Source: Seminavis robusta
Taxonomy: Eukaryota; Bacillariophyta; Bacillariophyceae; Naviculales; Naviculaceae
Direction: 5' to 3'
Assembly (NCBI GenBank): GCA_903772945.1
Contig: CAICTM010001908.1
Location: forward strand, 1-20,894
DNA length: 20,894 nt
Part shown: positions 8,852-17,522 of the stretch, in pieces
Layout: the number at the start of each line of letters is the position of its first letter
Numbering within the stretch: position 1 is the first letter of the stretch
Made by a program: the position numbers and the translations under genes
The notes under the pieces: generated by a model
What the model saw: the letters and a program-made list of their open reading frames with translations, nothing else
What the model was told of the DNA's origin: nothing
Database searches by the model: none

Positions 8852-9072
8852 AGACCCATTGTTCTCTCTAGCCACGCTCATCATCATCCCTCTGGCTATC
8901 GTTGCCTTCATAATTGACAAGCAACCCTCCCTCTACTACAGCGCGGTCCCGAGAAGAAACAACAGACACGACAAGCATCTTGTCGTTGTAGTAGCGACCG
9001 CTCCTTCCTCTATCAGTGGCTAGTAGTATTGTATCAATCGAATTGAGTTGAATTGAGTTGAGTTAGTTGACC

Positions 9073-11007
9073 ATGGCGAGTGTAATTGATCTGGATCGCG
9101 TGCGTCGCAACGATGACCGTTTGTCGACGCTGCAATTGATTCTGAGCGGCGCCGTCGACCTCGCTGCTCTGAAGGAAGTCTTGCGCGTGAATACCAAGGT
9201 CTCCGAAGTCATCATCTACGTGGATGAGTCCTTCTTGGTAGAGCTTCCCGTGGAAGAAACACACGATTTGTTTCGGACGATTGGAGGAATGCCCAATCTA
9301 CAAAAGTTGGGATTCCACAGTCAGAGCGGCAGCAGCGGCGTTCTCAGCATCCAGGCATTGATTGCCATTACCAGTCATGCCACGCGAATGGTCCACTTTG
9401 GCATCAGCGACGTTGCCTTGTGGGGCTCTCAAGCCGACTTTCAACTGTGGGCGACGCAGTTACAGACACAATTGTTCCTGCAATCCTTTTGTGTCTGCGA
9501 GTGCGAACTCCTCGAACCCAGCAAGGAATGTCCGCTCGATCCTCTTCTCACTGTACTCTCCATCTTGCCGTCGCTGGAAGCGCTCTTTCTACAAGCCGCA
9601 ACGCCCAATGCCCTCGGACAAGTCTCTCCGGAAGCGGTAGGAGCCATTGGCATGGCGCCGCAGCTGCAAGATTTGAGATTGGGAAATTTCGAATTGAAAC
9701 ACGGACACGTCGTGCAAATGGCCAAAGTACTGCCGTCCAACGCTGTCTTGACGGAACTCAAACTCGACGCCAGTGTCGAGTTTCATCGGGAAACTGCGGT
9801 CGCCATGGCCAAGATTCTACGGTACAATCGCCGTTTGAAGAGTCTCGAATTGGGACTCACGTCCATGATGCCCGACGATTGCTCCGTCGTCTTGGCCGAG
9901 TCACTCAAGTACAATACCACGCTCGAGTCATTTACGCTCAGTCGAGGCGCCAATGCCAGGTTTCGACCTACCATTAGCAAGGCGTGTCAAGCCGCCTTTG
10001 TCGAAATGTTGCATCAAAATTACGTACTCGAAACACTGGTCCTATTCCAGAGGTTCCCCGTCAAGAAGGAATTCAAACTCTATTTGACTCTCAACAAGTA
10101 CGGAAGAGGAAAGCTCCTCATGTCCCATGCCAGTGAACGTGAAGACTGGATTCAAGCCATTCACAAGGTGAACGATGATCTCGATTCCATCTTCTACTAT
10201 CTCTCCATCAACCCCTCGCTTTGTAACAATTGCTTTGATGAAGAGGAGGAAGAAGAAGAGGAGGAACCAGAAGAAGAAGAAGAGGAAGCCGTTGAAGAAT
10301 TCCAAGATGCTGAAGCGGCTATGCTGGGCGCCAATCAAGGACCCATGTTGAACATGCTGTATGGAAGCATGGCAGCTGCGGCCGGACACAAGCGTCAGCG
10401 TCCCATTCCTCTTGCGGGCTCGGCGTTTCTCCAGGAGTCGGCGGAGCGATCCAAGAGAATGCGCAACGTATGGGACCAGCAGTCCCATCTTCCCACAGCG
10501 GCGCATGTCGTCGTGGAAGATACTCAAGCCCTGATGCCGCCGCAGTATCACCACCACCATCAAGCAGCAGCGGCGGCGCTCCATCAGTCCTTACAGCCGC
10601 ATCATCCCCAACTCGCGGCGGCGCTGGCGGCTTCGACACTGCCGCAGCAGGCGTTGCAGCAGCAGTCCTATGCCGCGGCCATCTATGATCCTAGGCAGCA
10701 CCAGCAAGCTCTTTCTCATCATCATCAACTGCAGCAGCGTCATCATCATCATCATTCCCAACAACAGCCACCGCAGCAGCCCTTGTTGGTGACTGCTGCT
10801 ATGGATCCGCGATTTCAGCAGCAATTGTCAGGATTCAGTCAAGAGCAACTGGCTTGTCTGCAGCATCAACTTGCCTTGCAGCAACAGCAAGCACAGCAGC
10901 AAAGGGCAGATCCACCAGGAGCGCTCTTTGCGGCGGCTGTGGCGGCGGCGGCACGGATGCCGCGTCACCCCCACCACCCTCATCATAACCACCATTTACA
11001 CTTTTGA
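9073..11007 (+). CDS. Leucine-rich-repeat protein with acidic and Gln/His-rich C-terminal region
   Basis: The ATG at 9073 sits in a good context (ccATGg) and gives 644 residues; an in-frame TTG two codons earlier is not a likely start. Residues ~60-330 are irregular LRRs of the ribonuclease-inhibitor type, with repeated LxxLxLxx segments such as LQDLRLGNF, LTELKLDAS and LKSLELGLT. They are followed by FKLYLTLNKYGRGKLL and a W...DDLDSIFYYLSINPSLC block that I associate with the C-terminal cap of diatom LRR families. After this comes an acidic run (residues ~389-411), basic patches (KRQR near 440, KRMR further on) that might be nuclear signals, then a Gln/His/Ala-rich tail with runs of four and five His. 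There is no signal peptide or membrane segment, so it is probably intracellular. A protein-binding role is inferred from the LRR fold; the partner is unknown. No intron is needed. Confidence 0.85.
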   Translation: MASVIDLDRVRRNDDRLSTLQLILSGAVDLAALKEVLRVNTKVSEVIIYVDESFLVELPVEETHDLFRTIGGMPNLQKLGFHSQSGSSGVLSIQALIAITSHATRMVHFGISDVALWGSQADFQLWATQLQTQLFLQSFCVCECELLEPSKECPLDPLLTVLSILPSLEALFLQAATPNALGQVSPEAVGAIGMAPQLQDLRLGNFELKHGHVVQMAKVLPSNAVLTELKLDASVEFHRETAVAMAKILRYNRRLKSLELGLTSMMPDDCSVVLAESLKYNTTLESFTLSRGANARFRPTISKACQAAFVEMLHQNYVLETLVLFQRFPVKKEFKLYLTLNKYGRGKLLMSHASEREDWIQAIHKVNDDLDSIFYYLSINPSLCNNCFDEEEEEEEEEPEEEEEEAVEEFQDAEAAMLGANQGPMLNMLYGSMAAAAGHKRQRPIPLAGSAFLQESAERSKRMRNVWDQQSHLPTAAHVVVEDTQALMPPQYHHHHQAAAAALHQSLQPHHPQLAAALAASTLPQQALQQQSYAAAIYDPRQHQQALSHHHQLQQRHHHHHSQQQPPQQPLLVTAAMDPRFQQQLSGFSQEQLACLQHQLALQQQQAQQQRADPPGALFAAAVAAAARMPRHPHHPHHNHHLHF

Positions 11008-11692
11008 AGAGGTGGTTCGAACACGAGACGAAGGAGACACACACTCACTGAAAGTTATAAAGCTTCTTTTGTTAATTAATTAAAAAGAAAGCATTGGAGA
11101 TGGGCGCGTCAAGCAAGCACGGACACCGACTTCCTCCCTCCGGCACTCCAAGAACAGTGGCTCTTGTCCCTCGGCTTGCTTGCGACAGCGCTACAATGAA
11201 GGAGAAGAACCAATGAACATCCGCTGGTCTTCAAACGACATACCGATAGATATTCATTAGTAGCAATATCATTACATATTTTTAAAACGTATTTATACAG
11301 GCTGATCTTTCGTTGTCACTTGGGTGTCATTCGCTTCGTGTTGGATCTGTTCGAGTAAGAGACAACATGTGACGCGGCAGAACTCGCGTTAGCGCCTACA
11401 GTCGTACCGTACAGTGCTCATGCAAGTTGTCATGGAATCGTTTTGGGAACCAGGAGCCAGGCCTGGCCCGGAGATGGACCAGGTGGTGCTCGAGAAGAAG
11501 CAAGATGTCGGTCTTGGAATTGGGACAAGTTTAGGTTTGGGTGAAGGTCCAGGAGCATGGTCAAATGTTGGCTCCAATGTTGCCCTCGAGCAGAAAACCA
11601 ATTCACACGTGTACGATTACGGAATAGGTAATGACAGGCAATGGTGACGGTACTAGTAGCAGGCGCTTCGTTGTTTCGGAGCTTTTACGACG

Positions 11693-12190
11693 CAGTTTCG
11701 CACCTCTCCTCCGGAATACCAGCACCGCTGCCTATACATGTACTTCTGCCGGCACGTTTACAACTGACAATCAAAAGACAAAAGGCTCCTGAATCGAATG
11801 ATGAATCAATCGCATTTATTGGCACAGGCGAATTCGTCAAGATAGATTCAACATTCCTACGGCAGATTTCTACAAAGAGTCAATCCAACCTGATCTTTCA
11901 TTCAATGAAAGCTCCTAAACACCACATCTCCTTTTTCAACAACTTCCGGTGCAACACTTCCATTGGTTCATTCGCAACTCAGTTTCGCACCTCTCCAGCC
12001 AGCAATCTAAGCACTTCTGCTTTTACTTCTGCCATCAAAAGGGTGAGCTCCTGAATGTTTCAATTCGATTGAAGTTCATTCGAAACTGCAGCAGTAGATC
12101 TCTACAAACATTCGATTCCTGCCAATCTATCGATACGGTACGCACCAGACACCATTCATTCATAGAATGTTTCTAAAAAGCACCTCTCCT
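11693..12190. repeat. Degenerate tandem duplication
   Basis: Two segments about 261-287 bases apart share CAGTTTCGCACCTCTCC (from 11693 and 11980), then ACTTCTGCC, ATCAAAAG and GCTCCTGAAT in the same order. A third partial copy of GCACCTCTCC lies at about 12180. The spacing differs between copies, as expected for an old duplication. Confidence 0.5.
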
Positions 12191-12434
12191 TCTCCAAAAC
12201 CTAGTATCTTCTACAAGACGTACGAACCGTACCTACATTGCAGAACCTGATCTTTGAATTGAAATTTATCAAGGAACCCAGCTCGAAAAACAAGCAGAAG
12301 TGCCCCGAAAGAACCAGCCCTCTTCTTCCGTTTGAGAGGAGAACCACCAAAACGTCAATTGTGATGCAAAGAAAGGAAAAGAATCAAATACATCACCGCA
12401 CCATCGCTAGCATAGATAGTACCGGTACGTTAGT

Positions 12435-12463
12435 CGGGCAGCTCCATCAACTGGAGCTGCTCG
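12435..12463. repeat. 12-bp inverted repeat (hairpin)
   Basis: The arms 12435-12446 and 12452-12463 pair over 12 bases with one G-T wobble around a 5-base loop (TCAAC). It is the strongest short hairpin I noticed in the non-coding parts. It is flanked by TACCGGTA (about 12419) and a 19-bp palindrome at 12537. Confidence 0.6.
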
Positions 12464-12536
12464 TTTCTTGCTTCGGCTGCGATTGGGGTCATACATACAA
12501 GGTAGCAAGTAGTATCAGCTTTACAGAGGTTCTGTG

Positions 12537-12555
12537 ATACGGTACTGTACCGTAT
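12537..12555. repeat. 19-bp perfect palindrome
   Basis: ATACGGTAC, a central T and GTACCGTAT form a perfect inverted repeat with 9-bp arms. Related GTAC-centred palindromes occur in other intergenic parts of the window. Confidence 0.7.
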
Positions 12556-12822
12556 GTAGAGGCAGACAGCGGCCATGGTATGAAGCCAAATTGTGGACGT
12601 TAAACACTGTCTAAGCACAAAATGTAATTTCTCTAATTGGCGTTATATTTGCGATAAAGTGTCTAAATATATTCGGTGTTTAGGTTAATCACCATAGCCG
12701 GCTAGCTTCTTAGCAACCCAAAGTCACCAAACGTCCCATTTGCAAAACCTCTCTGGAGGCAACCTCTTGGAAGGAATGCAATCTCTCGTACAGCTTTTGG
12801 TTTACAGTAGCGGTTTGCTTCC

Positions 12823-15426
12823 ATGCTTCCTTTGCCGTCTCTTTCGAAGGATCGTTGCGTCAAATACGTTATATCCACGACGGCCATGACGACGGAGGCC
12901 AAGAGGACGGTTCCCGTCCCAGTGGAAAAGGCTCTCAAGGTGTTTTTCAGCTTTATCAGCTCCGTTCGTCAAGACCTCGTCTCGGTCCCGGTGGATGTAC
13001 AGTCGTCCAGTGATTTCAAGGCAAAGACCCGTGAAAACAAGTCGAAAATGTTGGAACAGCTCAAGACTTTAGCAGGCATGTTGTCCAAGCACATGGATCT
13101 GGAAAAGCCCGAAAACTATCGAGAACAAGAGCTCGTTGAAAATGTAAATTCTGCTGCAGGCGACTTCAGCCAGGACTATGCCGCCGCACAAACTCGATGG
13201 GTAGATCTTCTCTTGGATAAGACCTCGGAGACCCTTGATTCTATTCATCATGTGAACCTGGAAAAGCTTACCAAGCTCATGGAGAAGAATGACTCGGCGG
13301 GATGCATCATGGAGGGAAAAGACGTTATTCTGCTTCTGGGGTCTCCAGGATCGGGCAAAACAACCGCACTGCATTATCTAGCCAAATCGACCTTTCGAGA
13401 AATCGCCGTAGCAGATGCAAAATTCTTCAAACCAATGAAACTGGGGGATCCAGATCTCACTGAAATGAGGGTATCCTGCGGTGGCGGCAAGGAAGTCATT
13501 ACCCGACATTTGCAGGTTGTGACGGTCAAACTGGATGGCAAACCCATCGTATTGTGTGATACCCCCAGTTTTGGGGATCACGAGACCATTGAAGAAGTCA
13601 TTGCAAATAGTTTGGGACTTGTTCGCGCCGTGCAAAAGGCAAGATCGGTACGACCCGTCCTGGTACTCAGTTGCGATGAACTCGGGTTCCGTGATCGATT
13701 CAATGCCTATCCCCAAATATTGTCCATCTTGACGCGGCTGTTGGGAACAGACTCCAACGTGGATTTGGAACCCTTCAGCTTTATATTTACAAAGTATGAT
13801 GCCAGCTGTATTAGCGGCCTTCGAAAACAGTTCTCTTTGTTTTTGAAGGAAGGCGAAGAAGAAGCCACCTGGGGAGGAAAGGCGGATCAAAACAAGCAGG
13901 CACTGATCAAACATCTCATCAAGCGTTCCTGTCCCGAAACGAATACTGTTATTCCCACACGAGGAGACCCTGAAGTTGTCTTGAGGAAACTCATGGGTGC
14001 AGAATCATTTGTTTCCAACCCCGAGACGTTCTTCGTCCCCAATCTTTCCGATACACTCTTGTCGACTTTGAAAAAGCAACTCAAGTTTACGTTGGTAGAC
14101 CTTCGCGAGGCTCTCTCCAGGAATGACAATACTACTGGAATTCACAGGATGCAACAGATGAGTAAGCTAGCAAACTTGCTCCCTGAAGCTGGAATTTACG
14201 CACGCCATGGATTTAAGGCGTTCAAGGAGATTATCAACCAAATGGTCGAAGACGATGACGACGAAGACTGCGAAGAAGAAGACTCAGACGGAAACGAGTC
14301 CAGTGGCTCTGAAGGGCTACTCCCACCAGACTTGGCCGACTCGAGTAAAGGATCATGGACATCCAGCGAGTCGGAACAACGAAGCAACGTATCGTCCAGG
14401 CTGGTCAAAAGCCCTAGCCAAGAGTATTTGGTTTCCCGTCATTTGTCTACAGTCCCAGAAGAGGCAGAGGATGCGGATAATCAGAGTTCCATGAGCGAGA
14501 AGAAAATCAAGAACGACAAGAAAATCAACAACGACGAAACCTCACAATCCTCACAAACTTCGCGGAAGAGTCAAGAGTCCGGAGACCGATCACGCTCTGG
14601 ACCTTCCAAGGCTCTCCGTGAGCTCGCTGCAAAATGTGGGGAGATGTCTCCTCAGGAGCTAGAAGACAAGGAGGACAACTTGATTGTTGGGATTCATCCA
14701 ATGTCCCCAAATTACTCCCAAGCCCCCCCTTACACTTCCCACGTTTCCCCCATCGTTTCCCACGCTTCCCCCATCGCTTCCAGTGTTTCCCCTCCTTCGT
14801 CAAATGAGAGTGAACTGGCCGACGATCGCGATGACGAGGAAGAGCTCTCACAGGATCAAATCGACCTTCCAGAAGAAGATCAAGCCTATGCCGAACAGTA
14901 CAGTACACTGCTCAAGGAGATGACCATAAAAGCAGTGGAAGAAGAAGACTACGTGCTGGCCGTACAACGAATGCAAGAATTCATGAGATTGGCACGATCC
15001 AGTCCGGAGCACACTCGAGATCATCCGGATTTTAAGCGGTGCGTGGAGCTGTTTTTGGTCTTTTCCGTGGCACTGAAAGAGTGTGATTATCGCAAGTGCC
15101 TGCAACAGATGAATGCCTTGATTGCAATGTCCGAAGGTGGAAACGTGGAAGCTCAAAAGTGCACGGAATGCGGGGTGAATGCTGCAATCAAACACATTAT
15201 CGAGCTCCGCGAGCGAGTGATTGAAGTGACAGCTCAGCTCCATTGTATTGCGGACCCGGATGAGTTCGATCAAGTAGCGGAAGAACTTCGAACTCTTCGA
15301 GGAAAGGTGGAGAACTCCAATGTGCTAATGGAAACTTGCATGCGAGGAAGCAACGACAAGGGGAAGTCAGAGACTGTGCTTGCTTGCATTTCATACGGAT
15401 TCAAAGTTGGTCGGCTAACCAGGTAG
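12823..15426 (+). CDS. P-loop GTPase-like protein with repeated C-terminal helical module
   Basis: The frame has 867 codons; an alternative start is Met22 (12886). Residues 168-330 carry the nucleotide-binding core: Walker A GSPGSGKTT (173-181), DTPSFGD (G3/Walker B, 246-252), and FTKYD (G4, TKxD, 322-326). The segment IANSLGLVRAVQKARSVRPVLVLS before G4 resembles AIG1/septin-like GTPases of protists as I remember them. Residues 30-160 are helical and lack a signal peptide. Residues 475-690 form an acidic, Ser-rich linker with a Pro/Ser run (634-660) and an 18-bp tandem duplication (KKIKND KKINND). A helical module containing RMQxxxxLAxxxPE occurs at about 422-470 and again at 697-745, with a weaker third copy (ALKECDYRKCLQQMNALIAMSEGG) from 750. 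Nucleotide binding is well supported; GTP specificity rests on the TKxD. The cellular role is unknown. No intron is needed. Confidence 0.8.
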   Translation: MLPLPSLSKDRCVKYVISTTAMTTEAKRTVPVPVEKALKVFFSFISSVRQDLVSVPVDVQSSSDFKAKTRENKSKMLEQLKTLAGMLSKHMDLEKPENYREQELVENVNSAAGDFSQDYAAAQTRWVDLLLDKTSETLDSIHHVNLEKLTKLMEKNDSAGCIMEGKDVILLLGSPGSGKTTALHYLAKSTFREIAVADAKFFKPMKLGDPDLTEMRVSCGGGKEVITRHLQVVTVKLDGKPIVLCDTPSFGDHETIEEVIANSLGLVRAVQKARSVRPVLVLSCDELGFRDRFNAYPQILSILTRLLGTDSNVDLEPFSFIFTKYDASCISGLRKQFSLFLKEGEEEATWGGKADQNKQALIKHLIKRSCPETNTVIPTRGDPEVVLRKLMGAESFVSNPETFFVPNLSDTLLSTLKKQLKFTLVDLREALSRNDNTTGIHRMQQMSKLANLLPEAGIYARHGFKAFKEIINQMVEDDDDEDCEEEDSDGNESSGSEGLLPPDLADSSKGSWTSSESEQRSNVSSRLVKSPSQEYLVSRHLSTVPEEAEDADNQSSMSEKKIKNDKKINNDETSQSSQTSRKSQESGDRSRSGPSKALRELAAKCGEMSPQELEDKEDNLIVGIHPMSPNYSQAPPYTSHVSPIVSHASPIASSVSPPSSNESELADDRDDEEELSQDQIDLPEEDQAYAEQYSTLLKEMTIKAVEEEDYVLAVQRMQEFMRLARSSPEHTRDHPDFKRCVELFLVFSVALKECDYRKCLQQMNALIAMSEGGNVEAQKCTECGVNAAIKHIIELRERVIEVTAQLHCIADPDEFDQVAEELRTLRGKVENSNVLMETCMRGSNDKGKSETVLACISYGFKVGRLTR

Positions 15427-15978
15427 AGGGCAGCTAGCTAGCGAAGCACCAAGACCAAGGCGAAAATGGAGCTGACTGAACGCAATTAGCCTGTGACTGT
15501 TAGAGTAAGTGGAAGAATGAGGGGCTGTTTCCTCTTTGCATGCATTGCTTCATCCATCCATCACCCAGCAATTACTATATTGGCTTCTACACCAATAGTA
15601 TAAGTTTGTAGCCTAGTTTAGATGATATCCAACACGTTTTCCGAACGATGAGTCAATACATATATTTCCATGAACTAGGCAGCTCCAACGAAGTTTTGAG
15701 CAAGCTTTCACGCATGAAAAAGCGCAATTTTAAAAGCTTCTACCGTATCTGCATAAACGACCACAACCACAGCGTGTTGTGCCGTCGTGGAACATTTGCC
15801 CGAATGACGAACATCCGTGATCCCAGCTCCAAGAAGCGAACACCGCCAACGGCCAACAAGCCAACAACCATGACCAAAGACCATGTTGTTGACTTGGTAC
15901 CAATAGCTGGGTTGCCAGGATGGGTCCAAATAGAAACCACAAAAGCAACACCATACAGCAAGCCCCAGTCATCGAATC
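15427..15978. other. Intergenic region, nothing recognised
   Basis: This is the spacer between the GTPase stop and the start of the GT92-like fragment. It holds an imperfect inverted repeat (TACTATATTGG...CCAATAGTATA) at about 15573-15602. A 165-codon plus frame from 15648 runs into the next gene in another frame and has no recognisable features. Confidence 0.5.
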
Positions 15979-17502
15979 ATGAGCAATGTACCAGAAGTAA
16001 CCGGAGCAAGATCCAGCCGCCAGAAAACAAGGAAGACATCCAAATGGTCATCGACGTGGATCTACTTGTTGGCGTTGCTTTTGGGCTGGTGTGTGATCAC
16101 CTGGTACTTTTCCTTTTCCGTCCACAAAAGCAGTACCAGCAATAGGAATGGAAATGAATTTTCGAATGTAGTAGTGCCCCCAAGAAAGACGCCCACCAAT
16201 GTTGACTTGCAACAGCGCAAAGAGTCCGGAAGTTTGTCATCGGGAGACCAACACTTTCTCATTTCGTACTTGACAATGACAGGGCAGTTCCAGCAGGAGG
16301 AGCAAAGTAGCAGCGATGCACAGAAAGCACAAGAGATTTTTTCCAAAGAAATGAGGCGAGTCCAAGCCTGGTTGCTACAAACACAAAAGAGTCCCTTTTT
16401 GCCCCTCACGGCATATTTGGAGTCACCGTTGCCTCCTTACAATGACACTCAAGTCCCCCGGTTGCTCTCCACGCATCGACTGGCCAACAAGCCCCAAGAT
16501 CTGATACAAAGAGAATACACTACGGATACGCCACAATCTTGCCTTGATTTGCCCAATGCATTTCCCGTCATGAAACCACCCACCGACAAGGAAGAAGCAG
16601 AAACTCAAAATAGGAAGAATGACTGCCCCATTCATGGCGATCCGTTTTTGCCGTGGATCCATGATGCCTTTGTGTCACCGTCGGGTACTGTGGTGGAGAT
16701 TGTTGCCCACAATCAACGAAGATGTCATACCAATCCAAAACAATACTTTCACAGGCTGCAACACCTGGAACCACAAGTGACCATCATGCAAAGTGTGCCC
16801 GTGATTCGAGAAAAGGCAACCGGTAATGGTGCCTATCGGTACCGATTGGCATCGTTACAAGAGGCTGCCGCCAACACGGATGCTGTTACGGAAACCAGAT
16901 TTATTTGTCACTTTCATACCCAAGTGCTGGCCAATAATCAGGAGGGCGACACTCTGCAAACGATTCCTCTTGGCGAAACCTTGAGTGTCTTTCCCTACAA
17001 TTACGAACATGCCAATGATCGAAAACGCAACAGCAAGCCCATGCTGACCCGTGCGACTTCTACCAGTGATGACAAGACGGCTTTGCACAATGAACGAAAA
17101 GAGAGAGATTCGTCTTTTATTCTCCAAAGATGCCGCTCAAGGTTCACTGGCCGAACGTGTGGCACTCCACAAATCTCAGATTCTTTTCAAACTTGGCCCT
17201 TGTCCATCATTTGGCAGGTGGCTGTGTGGATGACAACTCCGTCTTCAATGCCCTCAAGCTATATGATCTATGCTTGGAGAATACCATTGCCTTGGCAGCT
17301 ACTCAAGAAGGTCTTGCAATCACCATTGTCGCGCTCAATAACAAGGCACACATCTTCCATGAGTTCTGTGAGTTTCGCAGTCTCCAAGTGGTTCAGGAAA
17401 CCATCTACGCAGCTCTGGTGTTCTTGCCAAAGGGTGTTCAAGTCATGGACAATTCGATGCTCCAAGGAATTCTGTTCAATGTGTATATGCTACGAAACTT
17501 GA
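15979..17502 (+). CDS. GT92-like glycosyltransferase, N-terminal half only (truncated, probably non-functional)
   Basis: The frame has 507 codons but only about the first 366 look like the family. Residues 1-26 are basic and cytosolic, and 27-48 are a membrane anchor (WIYLLALLLGWCVITWYFSFSV), which fits a type II Golgi protein. Residues 216-310 (CPIHGDPFLPWIHDAFVSPS, then HNQRRCHT and ETRFICHFH) and 337-349 (VFPYNYEHANDRK) resemble the region before the catalytic domain in diatom GT92/DUF23-like proteins. After DDK (366, base 17076) the similarity stops, and the rest of the frame is unlike its neighbours. The catalytic part with its DxD motif is missing. Instead, a different gene fragment is read in the other two plus frames from about 17100 on. 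The ORF end at 17502 is therefore probably accidental. The family assignment is from memory, without a database search. Confidence 0.6.
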   Translation: MSNVPEVTGARSSRQKTRKTSKWSSTWIYLLALLLGWCVITWYFSFSVHKSSTSNRNGNEFSNVVVPPRKTPTNVDLQQRKESGSLSSGDQHFLISYLTMTGQFQQEEQSSSDAQKAQEIFSKEMRRVQAWLLQTQKSPFLPLTAYLESPLPPYNDTQVPRLLSTHRLANKPQDLIQREYTTDTPQSCLDLPNAFPVMKPPTDKEEAETQNRKNDCPIHGDPFLPWIHDAFVSPSGTVVEIVAHNQRRCHTNPKQYFHRLQHLEPQVTIMQSVPVIREKATGNGAYRYRLASLQEAAANTDAVTETRFICHFHTQVLANNQEGDTLQTIPLGETLSVFPYNYEHANDRKRNSKPMLTRATSTSDDKTALHNERKERDSSFILQRCRSRFTGRTCGTPQISDSFQTWPLSIIWQVAVWMTTPSSMPSSYMIYAWRIPLPWQLLKKVLQSPLSRSITRHTSSMSSVSFAVSKWFRKPSTQLWCSCQRVFKSWTIRCSKEFCSMCICYET

Positions 17503-17522
17503 ACTGTGCACGAGCTGCATAA
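17103..17522 (+). pseudogene. TPR-like gene fragment with a frameshift
   Basis: From about 17103 to 17195 a family-like segment is read in one frame (AERVALHKSQILFKLG). It continues in another frame from about 17200 (HHLAGGCVDDNSVFNALKLY) to the stop at 17520-17522, with LNNKAHIFHEFCEF and the ending NLNCARAA. This resembles the C-terminal end of a TPR-like protein family I associate with diatoms. The change of frame near 17195-17205 is a one-base insertion or two-base loss relative to a continuous reading. The fragment lacks its 5' part and lies directly behind the truncated GT92-like gene, so it is probably a remnant. Confidence 0.55.

Larger units (their letters stand above)
6083..9072. 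other. Long non-coding region with GTAC palindromes
   Basis: About 3 kb has no convincing gene. Open frames here are short and unlike known proteins. The first part (6140-6460) is rich in GGTAC/GTACC palindromes. An exact 13-base copy (TACTGGTACTGAT) lies at 6411-6423 and 7438-7450. A 12-bp tandem repeat of about three units sits at 7189-7223, followed by two CAATTG boxes (7223-7228, 7236-7241). The last ~230 bases look like promoter and leader for the LRR gene. A 75-codon minus frame at 7539-7766 and a 104-codon plus frame at 7584-7898 overlap each other; I cannot support either. Confidence 0.5.
11008..12822. other. Non-coding region with degenerate duplication and palindromes
   Basis: No gene is supported in these 1.8 kb. 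A 77-codon plus frame at 11414-11647 is Gly-rich and opposed by an equally open minus frame. GCCAGGCCTGGC at 11456-11467 is a perfect palindrome. Degenerate repeats share GCACCTCTCC at about 11699, 11988 and 12180. A strong hairpin (12435-12463) and a 19-bp palindrome (12537-12555) follow. The stretch 12600-12700 is AT-rich and may belong to the promoter of the GTPase gene. Confidence 0.5.

Noticed and set aside
11008..11035. GGTTCGAACA resembling a tRNA B box
   Set aside because: No acceptor, D or anticodon stem can be built around it.
11414..11647. 77-codon Gly-rich plus frame
   Set aside because: An equally long minus frame opposes it and there are no family features; probably chance.
15648..16145. 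165-codon plus frame overlapping the start of the GT92-like fragment
   Set aside because: Its second half is an out-of-frame reading of the real anchor region and its first half is Lys/Arg/Asn-rich with no features.
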